Below, in pieces: positions 1 to 6,680 of a stretch of DNA of 26,772 nucleotides. The stretch lies in the IMG/VR virus record IMGVR_UViG_3300021171_000039, positions 1-26,772 of that record. One strand, given 5' to 3'. A program made the position numbers and the translations under genes. Numbering within the stretch: position 1 is the first letter of the stretch; the number at the start of each line of letters is the position of its first letter. This DNA comes from a virus. Below the pieces are notes generated by a model. It was given only the letters and a program-made list of their open reading frames with translations. It did not search any database and was not told the origin of the DNA.

Positions 1-225
1 CAGGAACTAAAAGAGTTAGCAGTTCTTTTAAATTTACCAACACCATATGATTATGGATTAATGACCGAGGAAGAGATAATAGAACTTGTGAAGTCTAAAC
101 CTAATAGTCTTACAGCCGTTAGACCAATGACCATTGAAGGTGTTATTTGTAGATCAGAACCTTTGATAATTGCCAACTTAGATAATAGGCCAATAATGTG
201 GAAATTAAAGTGTAAAGAATTTTAA
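1..225 (+). CDS. RNA ligase family protein, C-terminal 74 residues (cut by window edge)
   Basis: Frame 1 is open from the first base to a TAA at 223-225, giving 74 residues with no start in view. Two features resemble the end of the nucleotidyltransferase domain of RNA ligases of the Rnl2/DRB0094 type: EGVICR at about residues 47-52, matching nucleotidyltransferase motif IV (usually EGvV.R), and a final WKLKCKEF, matching motif V, where lysines contact the ATP phosphates. Family members join or repair RNA ends through an enzyme-AMP intermediate; in phages they often counter host tRNA cleavage. The catalytic lysine (motif I) would lie upstream and is not visible. A DNA ligase or an mRNA-capping-like enzyme with the same fold cannot be excluded. 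The gene ends 63 bases before the portal gene and is followed by a separate promoter, so it may belong to a different transcription unit. Confidence 0.55.
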   Translation, partial: QELKELAVLLNLPTPYDYGLMTEEEIIELVKSKPNSLTAVRPMTIEGVICRSEPLIIANLDNRPIMWKLKCKEF

Positions 226-230
226 AATAC

Positions 231-259
231 TTGATATTGAAGCAACACAATTCTAGAAT
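231..259 (+). promoter_or_regulatory. Sigma70-like promoter upstream of portal
   Basis: TTGATA (231-236) and TAGAAT (254-259) each match five of six consensus bases and are separated by exactly 17 bases. The predicted start near 266 would give a leader of about 23 bases holding the portal ribosome binding site (TAGGAG, 275-280). It is the best promoter-like sequence seen in the window and is a natural start for the head-gene transcript. No experimental support. Confidence 0.6.
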
Positions 260-288
260 AAGGGAAAATACAAATTAGGAGATGAAGT

Positions 289-2316
289 ATGTCATTATTC
301 CCCATGCTAGGCGATGTTTACCTAAATGAGCGAGATAGAGGCATCATTGCTCGTATGGAATCATTTTACTCTGAATCCATAACGATAAATCAGTCTTATT
401 GGGGTGAGGCAGACACAGATACTAGATTTTATTGTAATGACCAAACTCTTTGGCAGAATCTTTATGGTAATCTTCCGGCTAATAGACGACGCAACTTAGC
501 ATTTAATAGAATAATGAGGGTTGTTAATATGATTGATGGTCATCAAAGACGCAATCGTAAGTCTATTATCATGACTCCTAAAGAGAATGGGGATAATGAG
601 ACTGCTGATCAATTCACAAAGATAATAATGACCTTATGCCAACAAGAAGGAATTCTAGAAACTATATCAGATTCTTTCCATGGTGGTTTAGTTACAGGCA
701 TGAATCTATTACATGTTTGGTTAGATTATAGAAATGATCCAATATCAGGCGATATCAAGGTAAATAACTGTTCTTATAATTCTTTCCTTATTGATCCTTA
801 TTTTAGGAAAGCAGATCTGTCAGACTGTAACGGAATCTGGAAACGTAGCTACTTAACTAAACGTGAATGTATTTCTTTGATGCCGCAGTTTACTGACGAA
901 ATTTTAGGACTGCCAGGTAATCAGTACGGAAACAAAGATGGCAAGTTTCAGTTTATGCCTGAATCTTATCAATATGGCTATAAAAATTTATTAGCATATG
1001 ATGAATTTTACTATCGTGATTTTAGACAGCAAAGATTATTAGCTGATTCTAAAACTGGTGAAGTTATGGAATGGAAAGGTAAAGATGAAGATGCACTTAA
1101 GCTGTTCTTACAACTTCATCCTTCTGTGACGGTATTAGAAACTGAAATTCCAACAGTCAATCTAGCAATAGTGATTCAAGGAAAGGTATTTTATAATGAT
1201 CGATTACCTACTGGGGCTGATAATTATCCTTTCATTCCTGTTTTTGCCTATTATAATCCTCAGATACCTTATTTCGAAAACCGAATCCAGGGCGTCGTTA
1301 GAGGACTCAGAGACAGCCAGTTCTTGTACAATCGTAGGAAGATTATTGAGCTCGATATTCTCGAATCTCAAATCAATTCTGGCTTTATTTACAAGGAAAA
1401 TGCGCTCGTTAATCCGAAAGATGTCTTCTTGTCAGGTCAGGGAAGGGGACTGGCTCTAAAAGAAGAAGCGCAAATGACTGATGTGCAACAAATACAATCT
1501 CCACAGATTCCTCCTACAACAATTGAATTATCTAAAATGCTAGGTGAGGAAATAAATCAAATTGCCGGTGTGTCAGAAGAACTACTTGGATTTGATAATA
1601 AAGATACCCTTTCAGGATTCCATTCAATGTTAAAACAATCAGCTTCAACCACAACACTACAAATTCTATTTGATCACCTTGACCGTTCTATAAAATTATT
1701 AGGTGATAGAATGGCTGAAATAATTCAGATTAACTATACTCCTGGAAAGATTAAAAAGATTTTAGAAGGACAAGAGCCACAACCATTATTTTATAATAAA
1801 GCTTTTGGTAAATACCATGCCGCTGTTGAAGAAGGTCTCAATACTACCACACAAAAACAAATGCAAATGGCTCAAATGCTTATGCTTAGAGAAGCTGGAG
1901 TTCCAATATCTAACCAAGATCTACTTGAAGCTTCAACACTTCAAAACAAGAAAATGGTTATTGATAATATGGTAAAAGAGCAGCAGGCTGCTCAGCAACA
2001 ACAGCAACAACAATCTCAAGTTCAAATGCAGGAAATGCAAGCTAGAACTAACTTGGCTCATGCAAGAGCTGCTGCCGATCAAGGATTGGCTGTTGAAAGA
2101 ACATCACGTGTTGAAGAGAATAGAGCATTGGCTATGCAGAAGTTAGCAGAAGCTAATAAAAATGATGAACAAGCTCTACTTGAAAAAGTTAAGATTATTA
2201 AGGAGATTGGTCATATGGACTTAGATGAAATAGCTAAGTTAATTAATATGGCTAATTTATTAAAGGCTAATGAAAATAATATGAATATAAACCAGCAGAA
2301 TGGTTCTGCTGCGTAG
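289..2316 (+). CDS. Portal protein, P22-like
   Basis: This 675-residue protein probably forms the dodecameric portal at the unique capsid vertex, through which DNA is packaged and ejected. Length and layout fit P22-type portals (P22 gp1 is 725 residues). An N-terminal part (about 1-120) contains an FNRIMRVVNMIDGHQRRN segment typical of the family, where portals read N.i...v....g. A central domain (about 300-400) contains a PYFENRIQGVVRGLRDSQF segment followed by NRR. The C-terminal 110 residues are helical and Gln-rich, with a near-continuous glutamine run around 565-580, comparable to the barrel helix of P22. The start has TAGGAG eight bases upstream. It is the first gene after a promoter and is followed by the small head genes, scaffold and coat. 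Codon use changes sharply at 1261-1460. Confidence 0.85.
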   Translation: MSLFPMLGDVYLNERDRGIIARMESFYSESITINQSYWGEADTDTRFYCNDQTLWQNLYGNLPANRRRNLAFNRIMRVVNMIDGHQRRNRKSIIMTPKENGDNETADQFTKIIMTLCQQEGILETISDSFHGGLVTGMNLLHVWLDYRNDPISGDIKVNNCSYNSFLIDPYFRKADLSDCNGIWKRSYLTKRECISLMPQFTDEILGLPGNQYGNKDGKFQFMPESYQYGYKNLLAYDEFYYRDFRQQRLLADSKTGEVMEWKGKDEDALKLFLQLHPSVTVLETEIPTVNLAIVIQGKVFYNDRLPTGADNYPFIPVFAYYNPQIPYFENRIQGVVRGLRDSQFLYNRRKIIELDILESQINSGFIYKENALVNPKDVFLSGQGRGLALKEEAQMTDVQQIQSPQIPPTTIELSKMLGEEINQIAGVSEELLGFDNKDTLSGFHSMLKQSASTTTLQILFDHLDRSIKLLGDRMAEIIQINYTPGKIKKILEGQEPQPLFYNKAFGKYHAAVEEGLNTTTQKQMQMAQMLMLREAGVPISNQDLLEASTLQNKKMVIDNMVKEQQAAQQQQQQQSQVQMQEMQARTNLAHARAAADQGLAVERTSRVEENRALAMQKLAEANKNDEQALLEKVKIIKEIGHMDLDEIAKLINMANLLKANENNMNINQQNGSAA

Positions 2317-2338
2317 ATAGAGATTGAAATCTTGCTAT

Positions 2339-2419
2339 CAACTTTCAGTTGCCGACAAAATGGAAGTGACTGAGTACGTGACAAAACGTCCCACACTGAA
2401 AGTGTGAAGAAACGTCACG
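2339..2419 (+). other. Structured non-coding segment after portal (three nested or adjacent stems)
   Basis: The 137-base gap between portal and the next gene has no convincing ORF but is rich in base pairing. Stem 1 is CAACT (2339-2343), loop TTC, AGTTG (2347-2351). Stem 2 is CACACT (2392-2397), loop GAA, AGTGTG (2401-2406). Stem 3, CGTGAC (2377-2382) with GTCACG (2414-2419), encloses stem 2. ACTTTCAGT in hairpin 1 is the exact reverse complement of ACTGAAAGT in hairpin 2, so the two could pair as alternatives or kiss through their loops. The GC content is higher than in the flanks. No T-run follows, so it is not an ordinary terminator; an mRNA processing site, leader or small RNA are possibilities. 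Confidence 0.4.
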
Positions 2420-2453
2420 GGTTGAAAAGCAGTTTCTACATAGGAGTACCGTA

Positions 2454-2792
2454 ATGGCAAAAAGATATATGCATTCAATGAAAAGATCTGGCAAATCACA
2501 ACCAGGTCCAGAATACGCAATGAATGATGGTTTTAAGGATCGTAGTTCTTTAGATATGGAAGATTATGTTTCAGGTTTAAGAGCTAGAGATAGAATGGAA
2601 GCTCAAAAAGATGGCATGATCAGAGAAGATCACAGAGCTATCGCAAATCTTCCACAAGAAGTTATGATCAAGCCTTATGAACAAGTTGGACCATATCTTC
2701 CTGAAGGTATTGATGACACAATCCGTGGTGCAGATATGCAAATGGATGACAATGATGAGCAAAGATCTCGTTATTTCTCACCAAAGAAGTAA
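2454..2792 (+). CDS. Small hypothetical head-region protein, paralogue of 3004-3312
   Basis: The gene encodes 112 residues, starting at ATG with TAGGAG about seven bases upstream. It is not recognised by function. The protein is hydrophilic, with a basic start (MAKRYMHSMKRSGKS), an acidic tail, no signal peptide and no membrane segment. Residues about 45-72 contain MIREDHRAIANLPQE, repeated in modified form in the protein of 3004-3312 (MVREDQNAMANLPRQ), so the two are probably diverged duplicates. Position between portal and scaffold suggests a virion or assembly role, for example a minor capsid component, but nothing in the sequence proves it. Confidence 0.75.
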   Translation: MAKRYMHSMKRSGKSQPGPEYAMNDGFKDRSSLDMEDYVSGLRARDRMEAQKDGMIREDHRAIANLPQEVMIKPYEQVGPYLPEGIDDTIRGADMQMDDNDEQRSRYFSPKK

Positions 2793-2794
2793 TC

Positions 2795-2941
2795 ATGGCA
2801 GCAGCACCAAGGCCTAATAACAAGGCCACTAAAATCTTATACTCTCTGTTAGGAAGGCCACCAAATTTGGTCAAACTAACAAAGAGACAAAAGATGATAA
2901 ACGACAGACTTAAGGTGGAAGAATCTAGTCGATTGAAATAA
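2795..2941 (+). CDS. Small basic hypothetical protein (48 aa)
   Basis: This ORF of 48 residues begins three bases after the previous stop (TAATCATG), which suggests translational coupling. The product starts MAAAPRPNNKATK and is rich in Lys and Arg, with a likely amphipathic helix in the second half; no known family was recognised. The upstream AAAGAAG is only a weak ribosome binding site. It ends just before the terminator at 2952-2991, so it would be the last gene of the portal transcript. Because it is short, a chance ORF is possible. Confidence 0.45.
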   Translation: MAAAPRPNNKATKILYSLLGRPPNLVKLTKRQKMINDRLKVEESSRLK

Positions 2942-2951
2942 GGTCTAACAT

Positions 2952-2991
2952 AAGGCAGGAGGTTCCCCCTACTTTTTACCCTCCTGCTTTT
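2952..2991 (+). terminator. Intrinsic terminator
   Basis: GCAGGAGG (2955-2962) pairs perfectly with CCTCCTGC (2980-2987) across a 17-base loop. The stem extends by G-T and A-T pairs into AAG/TTT, and the 3' side runs into TTTT (2988-2991). This is a standard rho-independent terminator layout, though with a long loop. It would end or attenuate the portal transcript before the gene at 3004. Confidence 0.65.
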
Positions 2992-3003
2992 AAAAGGATG
3001 AGT

Positions 3004-3312
3004 ATGAAAAGAAATAGAAAAACAGTAGAAGGTCATGAATCTGAAGCTGAAAAGAATTATCTTGTACAGAAAGGTCTCGAAGAAGATAATTTCTATGGAA
3101 ATATAGATCCTAGAAGACGCCAAGAGATGCATGATGCCTATATGGTTCGTGAGGATCAAAATGCTATGGCTAACTTGCCTAGACAGGCGATTCATCATGA
3201 ATTTAATCCAGATAAATTTAAATATAATAGTGTGTCAGCAGGATCTCCTGACTGGTCACATAATGAAATTGGTTTTATAAGAAAAGCTCAACGTGGCTTT
3301 ATTGAGGAGTAG
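3004..3312 (+). CDS. Small hypothetical head-region protein, paralogue of 2454-2792
   Basis: The gene encodes 102 hydrophilic residues from the ATG at 3004. I prefer this over the ATG at 2998 because AAAAGG (2992-2997) directly abuts 2998 but stands six bases from 3004. The product is not functionally recognised. Residues about 36-60 contain RRRQEMHDAYMVREDQNAMA followed by NLP, matching RDRMEAQKDGMIREDHRAIA and NLP in the 112-residue protein upstream; the rest has diverged. The C-terminus is different, ending in a GFIRKAQRGFIEE segment. It lies directly behind a terminator hairpin and two bases upstream of the 30-residue zinc-knuckle gene. Confidence 0.7.
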   Translation: MKRNRKTVEGHESEAEKNYLVQKGLEEDNFYGNIDPRRRQEMHDAYMVREDQNAMANLPRQAIHHEFNPDKFKYNSVSAGSPDWSHNEIGFIRKAQRGFIEE

Positions 3313-3314
3313 AA

Positions 3315-3407
3315 ATGAAGAAATGCGCTAAATGTGGAAAAATGCATTCTGGTAAATGCAAGGTAAAAGAAGAAAAAGGTTCTCCATATCGTATGAAGGT
3401 AAGGTAA
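3315..3407 (+). CDS. Zinc-knuckle-like mini protein (30 aa)
   Basis: The ATG lies two bases after the previous stop, with GAGGAG (3304-3309) six bases upstream. The 30-residue product begins MKKCAKCGKMHSGKC, so C4, C7, H11 and C15 form C-x2-C-x3-H-x3-C, one residue shorter in each of two gaps than the retroviral CCHC knuckle. The remainder is Lys/Arg-rich. A zinc-dependent nucleic-acid contact is plausible but unproven. The stop codon overlaps the next start (TAATG), a sign of coupled translation with the Lys-rich protein at 3407. Confidence 0.6.
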   Translation: MKKCAKCGKMHSGKCKVKEEKGSPYRMKVR

Positions 3408-3604
3408 TGGCACACAAAAAAAAGGCTAAAGAATCTCCAAAAGCGAAGAAAAAGATCGAAAAAGTTATGCACGAGTATAAAGAAGGTAAATTACATTCAG
3501 GTTCCAAAAAAGGACCTATTGTAAAGAATCCTAAACAGGGAATTGCTATTGCAATCTCTGAAGCTCGTAAAAAAGGAATGAAGGTTCCTAAGAAAAAGAA
3601 ATAA
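3407..3604 (+). CDS. Lys-rich DUF6496-like protein (65 aa)
   Basis: The reading frame is open from further upstream, but the start at 3407 (overlapping the preceding stop as TAATG) gives a clean 65-residue product, preceded by AAGGTAAGG. Twenty-two residues are lysine. The middle, KVMHEYKEGKLHSGS, then VKNPKQGIAIAISEARKKG, matches the pattern I know from DUF6496-type proteins (KVM.E...G.L.SGS...VK..KQAiAIAlSEArk.G), found in bacteria and phages; their function is not established. The extreme charge suggests nucleic-acid binding, for example with packaged DNA, which is inference. A hairpin follows at 3629-3652. Confidence 0.7.
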   Translation: MAHKKKAKESPKAKKKIEKVMHEYKEGKLHSGSKKGPIVKNPKQGIAIAISEARKKGMKVPKKKK

Positions 3605-3628
3605 TTACTGATTCTATTATTGCTATGT

Positions 3629-3652
3629 GGGTAGTGCTCTCACACACTACCC
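3629..3652 (+). terminator. Probable terminator hairpin
   Basis: GGGTAGTG (3629-3636) and CACTACCC (3645-3652) form a perfect 8-bp stem with an 8-base loop, followed by TTTAAATT. The T-run is short, so termination may be partial. It separates the small basic-protein group from the gene at 3743. Confidence 0.5.
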
Positions 3653-3668
3653 TTTAAATTAGGAAGCT

Positions 3669-3740
3669 ATGGAATTTACAGATTACTTATTATTAGCCCT
3701 TATGGGCCTTTTAATAATATTAATTTATAAGACTTGGTGA
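3669..3740 (+). CDS. Possible single-pass membrane peptide (23 aa)
   Basis: The ORF starts at ATG with AGGAAG (3661-3666) just upstream and encodes 23 residues, MEFTDYLLLALMGLLIILIY and KTW. Almost the whole peptide is a hydrophobic helix with a basic C-terminus, suiting a small inner-membrane peptide. It ends two bases before the next start. Holin-like or regulatory roles cannot be judged from so short a peptide, and a chance ORF is possible. Confidence 0.35.
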   Translation: MEFTDYLLLALMGLLIILIYKTW

Positions 3741-3742
3741 AT

Positions 3743-4237
3743 ATGACTAAGAAAACATTAGGAAGTATAGTTACCGATCTTAATAAGCAGCAAACCCCTG
3801 AAATGGTTCCTGTATTACTTAAAGCTGCTGAAATGAAATCGGAATATATGGATAATCTTTTAGAAGCAGTTGATCGTGGCTGTAAAATGTTCCCAGGAAA
3901 TTTTTACATTGAGGTAAGTTCAAAAAAGGAAAGATTACTTGATAGAGTTTATAGGGATATGTTTACTCCTCTTTTGGCGTGTCCTGCTCCTTTTTGGGAT
4001 CAAACGGTTTTTAGATACAACAGATTCGATGGACAAATAGAATATCTATGGACATTGCCTGGAATGAATGAAGCTTATTATATGGCTGAACATTCCAAAG
4101 AAATTATGAAGCAACCAGATCATACTGGTGAAAAACAACTATTGGGGTTTGTAATGATGGCTGTTAATGGCAGCCTAACTAAGATGATGAAAAAGTATAA
4201 CAATGAGAAAGAAGATAGTCCGTTACTTATAAGTTAA
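3743..4237 (+). CDS. Conserved-type phage protein of unknown function (164 aa)
   Basis: I use the ATG at 3743; an in-frame TTG nine bases earlier lies inside the preceding tiny ORF. The 164-residue product is soluble, with an N-terminal helix (MTKKTLGSIVTDLNKQQTPE), a central FYIEVSSKKERLLDRVYRDM segment, and CPAPFWDQTVFRYNRFDGQI followed by EYLWTLPG around 85-110. The pattern of an early KKERLL helix followed by P.wDQ.V..y and eyLW..P resembles uncharacterised proteins coded beside coat genes in other short-tailed phages, from memory and not checked. Its place between the small head proteins and the scaffold suggests a head-assembly role, but no function is assigned. Confidence 0.8.
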   Translation: MTKKTLGSIVTDLNKQQTPEMVPVLLKAAEMKSEYMDNLLEAVDRGCKMFPGNFYIEVSSKKERLLDRVYRDMFTPLLACPAPFWDQTVFRYNRFDGQIEYLWTLPGMNEAYYMAEHSKEIMKQPDHTGEKQLLGFVMMAVNGSLTKMMKKYNNEKEDSPLLIS

Positions 4238-4245
4238 AGGAATAA

Positions 4246-5079
4246 ATGATGGAAAATTATGAAGTGCATCCAGAAATAGCAGCAGAGCTAGCAGAAGCAG
4301 CTAAAAGAGGGAAACCTATTCAACAAGCTCAGCCAACTCCAGCTCCGGCACCTCAACCAGTGCAACCACAAGTTGAACAAATGGAACAAGAACAAGCGCA
4401 AGAGCAAACTCCTCAACCTATTAATGATCCAGCTCCTGAGTCTGAGGAAAGTGGCTACAAAGTTAATATGAGGATAAAAGCCCTTAGGTTAGCCAAGGAA
4501 AAGGCTGAAAGAGAACGTGATGATATACTAAGATTAGCACAGATGAATAATGCACTAAATAAACCACAAGAAGAAAAACAGGTTACCAAGTCACGTAATA
4601 GATTAAGACCTGAGGAACTCGTAGATGGAAGTCATGTTAATGAACTTGATGATGAATTACAACAATTAAAACAACAATTATTAAGGCAACAACAGCAATC
4701 TTATAATGAAAATTCAAAACTGCGCTTAAAGGCAAAGTTTAATGACTTTGAACAGGTAGTAAACCAAGAGACCATTGAAATGTTACAGGTTCTTCAACCT
4801 GAAATAGCTCAAACTTTAAATTCAACTCAAGACATTTATGCAGCTGGAGTTACAGCTTATAACATTATTAAGAACTTGGGATTGAAACCTGAAGCAAATT
4901 ATGAATCTGATATAAAACGAATACAGACTAATGCAGTAAAGCCAAAACCAATGGTTAGTATAAATCCTCAGCAAGGAGAATCTGCCTTATCTCAGGCCAA
5001 TGCTTTTGCTAATGGATTGACTCCAGAGTTAAAAGATCAACTCTATAAAGAGATGCAGGCAGCTAGAAGAAATTATTGA
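4246..5079 (+). CDS. Probable scaffolding protein
   Basis: The gene encodes 277 residues; an ATG at 4249 is also possible, both served by AAAGGA (4236-4241). Residues about 20-70 form a Pro/Gln/Ala-rich flexible linker. Residues about 75-165 are highly charged and predicted coiled coil, with Lys/Glu-rich and Gln-rich heptad-like stretches. The C-terminus ends in a helix with basic residues (KEMQAARRNY). A disordered start, a coiled-coil body and a C-terminal basic helix directly upstream of the coat gene is the usual layout of a phage scaffolding protein, which templates procapsid assembly and is then lost. No sequence motif proves the family, so the call rests on architecture and position. 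Confidence 0.6.
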   Translation: MMENYEVHPEIAAELAEAAKRGKPIQQAQPTPAPAPQPVQPQVEQMEQEQAQEQTPQPINDPAPESEESGYKVNMRIKALRLAKEKAERERDDILRLAQMNNALNKPQEEKQVTKSRNRLRPEELVDGSHVNELDDELQQLKQQLLRQQQQSYNENSKLRLKAKFNDFEQVVNQETIEMLQVLQPEIAQTLNSTQDIYAAGVTAYNIIKNLGLKPEANYESDIKRIQTNAVKPKPMVSINPQQGESALSQANAFANGLTPELKDQLYKEMQAARRNY

Positions 5080-5108
5080 TCTCTTCCGTCGCTTTTAGTA
5101 CGCTCGAC

Positions 5109-5217
5109 TGTGCCCGTGGATTAAAGTATATTTTTTTATGATTTAATATGTTGATTTTGAGCTCTCCGTTTTTTATTTAGGTACATTTTTTATAATTTTT
5201 CTTAATCTACGGGCACA
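5109..5217. repeat. 16-bp inverted repeat enclosing a 77-base AT-rich loop
   Basis: TGTGCCCGTGGATTAA (5109-5124) and TTAATCTACGGGCACA (5202-5217) are inverted repeats with one difference, which is a G-U pair in plus-strand RNA. The 77 bases between are extremely AT-rich with several T-runs. The pair sits between the scaffold stop (5079) and the stop of the minus-strand gene (5222), and ATTTTT follows directly on the plus strand. It may be a bidirectional terminator with an unusually long loop, the frame of a small RNA, or the scar of an insertion. No ORF was seen inside. Confidence 0.55.
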
Positions 5218-5221
5218 ATTT

Positions 5222-5527
5222 TTAATCTTCTTTAGATTTCTTTAAGCTTTTGATAGCAATTCGGATATCATCCAATACATCAGGTAATGATTCTGAAAGG
5301 TTTTTAAAGTTAGAATTCATATCTATAAGTTTATCATTAATCAATTCAGTATAATCTTTCATATCACTTAGATAATCATGCATTCCACATAAGTTTCTTA
5401 TAATAAGCCAGTCTTTTAATACATTCATTTTTAACTTATCTTTTTCTGTAATAGCTTCTTCATCTTCTATTACTTTATTAATTAAACGTTCGTATATTAT
5501 TTCTTTGTCTTTGTAATCTGAAATCAT
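5222..5527 (-). CDS. Minus-strand acidic helical protein of unknown function (101 aa)
   Basis: The start at 5527 has AAGGAG seven bases upstream and gives 101 residues; the open frame extends 24 codons further without a better signal. The product is hydrophilic, mostly helical and acidic, with a KLKMNVLKDWLIIRNLCGMH stretch near residues 30-50 and a Lys-rich end (KSLKKSKED). No family was recognised. It is a lone minus-strand gene inserted between scaffold and coat, both read on the plus strand, with its own inverted-repeat structure at the 3' end. This arrangement suits an accessory 'moron' gene expressed separately from the virion genes. Confidence 0.65.
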   Translation of the reverse strand: MISDYKDKEIIYERLINKVIEDEEAITEKDKLKMNVLKDWLIIRNLCGMHDYLSDMKDYTELINDKLIDMNSNFKNLSESLPDVLDDIRIAIKSLKKSKED

Positions 5528-5567
5528 AAGATACTCCTTAGTACTATTGCTTTTGAAAATAAATATT

Positions 5568-5595
5568 AGTATATCTATTTGTAGCGTAATATGAA
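5568..5595 (-). promoter_or_regulatory. Possible promoter of the minus-strand gene at 5527
   Basis: Read on the minus strand, TTCATA (5595-5590) and TATACT (5573-5568) are 16 bases apart and lie about 40 bases upstream of the start codon. The -10 match is good and the -35 match only fair. In AT-rich DNA such pairs occur by chance. Confidence 0.3.
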
Positions 5596-5615
5596 GCATC
5601 GCTAACTTCTAAATT

Positions 5616-5692
5616 TAGACGTAATGAAAGCTCGTCTACTTCAAAAAAGGACGTAAAATCTGTTTTAAGATTCGTCATCTTATCGTTATAAA
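5616..5692 (+). promoter_or_regulatory. Possible coat-gene promoter and nearby inverted repeat
   Basis: TTAAGA (5665-5670) and TATAAA (5687-5692) are 16 bases apart and about 30 bases upstream of the major capsid start, whose ribosome binding site is AAGGAG (5709-5714). A separate coat promoter would make sense because a minus-strand gene intervenes. About 30 bases further upstream, TAGACG (5616-5621) and CGTCTA (5633-5638) form a 6-bp inverted repeat that could be an operator. Both assignments are weak. Confidence 0.3.
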
Positions 5693-5721
5693 TCATTTTT
5701 CTTATCTTAAGGAGAATAGAT

Positions 5722-6669
5722 ATGGCGATAACTACGACAAGTACTTTGCCAGCACCTATTCAAGCTAGTTTTAGCTACAAACTCTTAAGTGTTCCAGTAC
5801 CTGATTTTATCTACCGCATACCTGCTATGAAGAAGCAGATGCCTAGAAACGGTGGTACAACACTAAGAATGAGAAGATATAATCCATTAAACACAGCAAT
5901 GGTTCCACTTGGAAATTCTGGTATCACACCTCCAGCTCAAAATCTAACAGCGTTGGACATTGATGCTAAGATCTCCTTTTATGGAACATATATTCAGTTA
6001 AATGAACAAGTTACATTACAAAACCAAGATCCAGTATTGAACGAAGCAGCAGCACGTTTAGGCGTATGTCTTCGTCAAACAGAAGATCAACTTACACGTG
6101 ATATGTTAGCGGCTACAGCTGCTTTCATTAACTGTACAGGTGGCGTAAATGGTGACGTTCCTACTGAATTGACACGTTCTGATGTTGATCTATTGATTGC
6201 GACATTGAAAAATAACAATGCACAAACAATTATGGACAACATTGAAGGTGAAGATAAATATGCAACATCACCAATTCGTGATGCGTACTTTATGCTAGCA
6301 TCTACAGGCCTTATCGGTGACTTTGAAGCCGTAGCAGGTTTTGTAGCTAAAGCACAATATGCAGCACCTACCAATGCTCTGCCATCAGAATGGGGTGCAA
6401 TTAGCAACCTCAGAATCTTGGTATCTAGCATAGGTTCAATTAGCCCTAATGCATCATCTTTAGGCAATACCGTGTATAACAACATGGTAGTCGGAATGGA
6501 AGCTTATGCCATAATACAGCAAGACGGATACTCCGCTTCCTTCATCTATCGACCACCTATCTATGATGGTCCATTGGCTCTTAATGCGTCTGTTGGTTGG
6601 AAAGCAGCTTTTGTACCTAGAATCACAAATGATCTATGGGTACTTAACTCAAGATGCACACACTCATAA
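5722..6669 (+). CDS. Major capsid protein, N4-gp56 type
   Basis: The 315-residue product is the likely coat protein that builds the icosahedral shell. It follows the pattern of the N4-gp56 family: an N-terminal LPAPIQASFSYKLL segment, a PRNGGTTLRMRRYNPL segment (about 40-55), where family members read k..Gkt...rr..pl, then PLGNSGITPPAQNLT, FYGTYIQLNEQVTLQNQDPV and an LGVCLRQTEDQLTRDMLAAT helix (about 110-135). The family is expected to have an HK97 fold. It is a little shorter than N4 gp56 (about 400 residues) but within the family range. AAGGAG lies upstream. The gene follows the scaffold candidate and precedes the connector genes, as usual for the coat. Confidence 0.85.
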   Translation: MAITTTSTLPAPIQASFSYKLLSVPVPDFIYRIPAMKKQMPRNGGTTLRMRRYNPLNTAMVPLGNSGITPPAQNLTALDIDAKISFYGTYIQLNEQVTLQNQDPVLNEAAARLGVCLRQTEDQLTRDMLAATAAFINCTGGVNGDVPTELTRSDVDLLIATLKNNNAQTIMDNIEGEDKYATSPIRDAYFMLASTGLIGDFEAVAGFVAKAQYAAPTNALPSEWGAISNLRILVSSIGSISPNASSLGNTVYNNMVVGMEAYAIIQQDGYSASFIYRPPIYDGPLALNASVGWKAAFVPRITNDLWVLNSRCTHS

Positions 6670-6680
6670 GGAGATAGCCC

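Noticed and set aside
1196-1459. 87-residue overlapping frame inside portal
   Set aside because: It coincides with the codon-shift patch, which opens the other frame; no ribosome binding site and a hydrophobic, Ser-rich sequence without family look.
2360-2407. 15-codon ORF (MEVTEYVTKRPTLKV) in the structured gap
   Set aside because: No ribosome binding site is visible and it lies across the paired stems; a leader peptide is conceivable but unsupported.
2668-3198. 176-residue open frame on the minus strand
   Set aside because: It is antisense to two plus-strand small genes with good binding sites and a terminator, and its composition looks non-coding.
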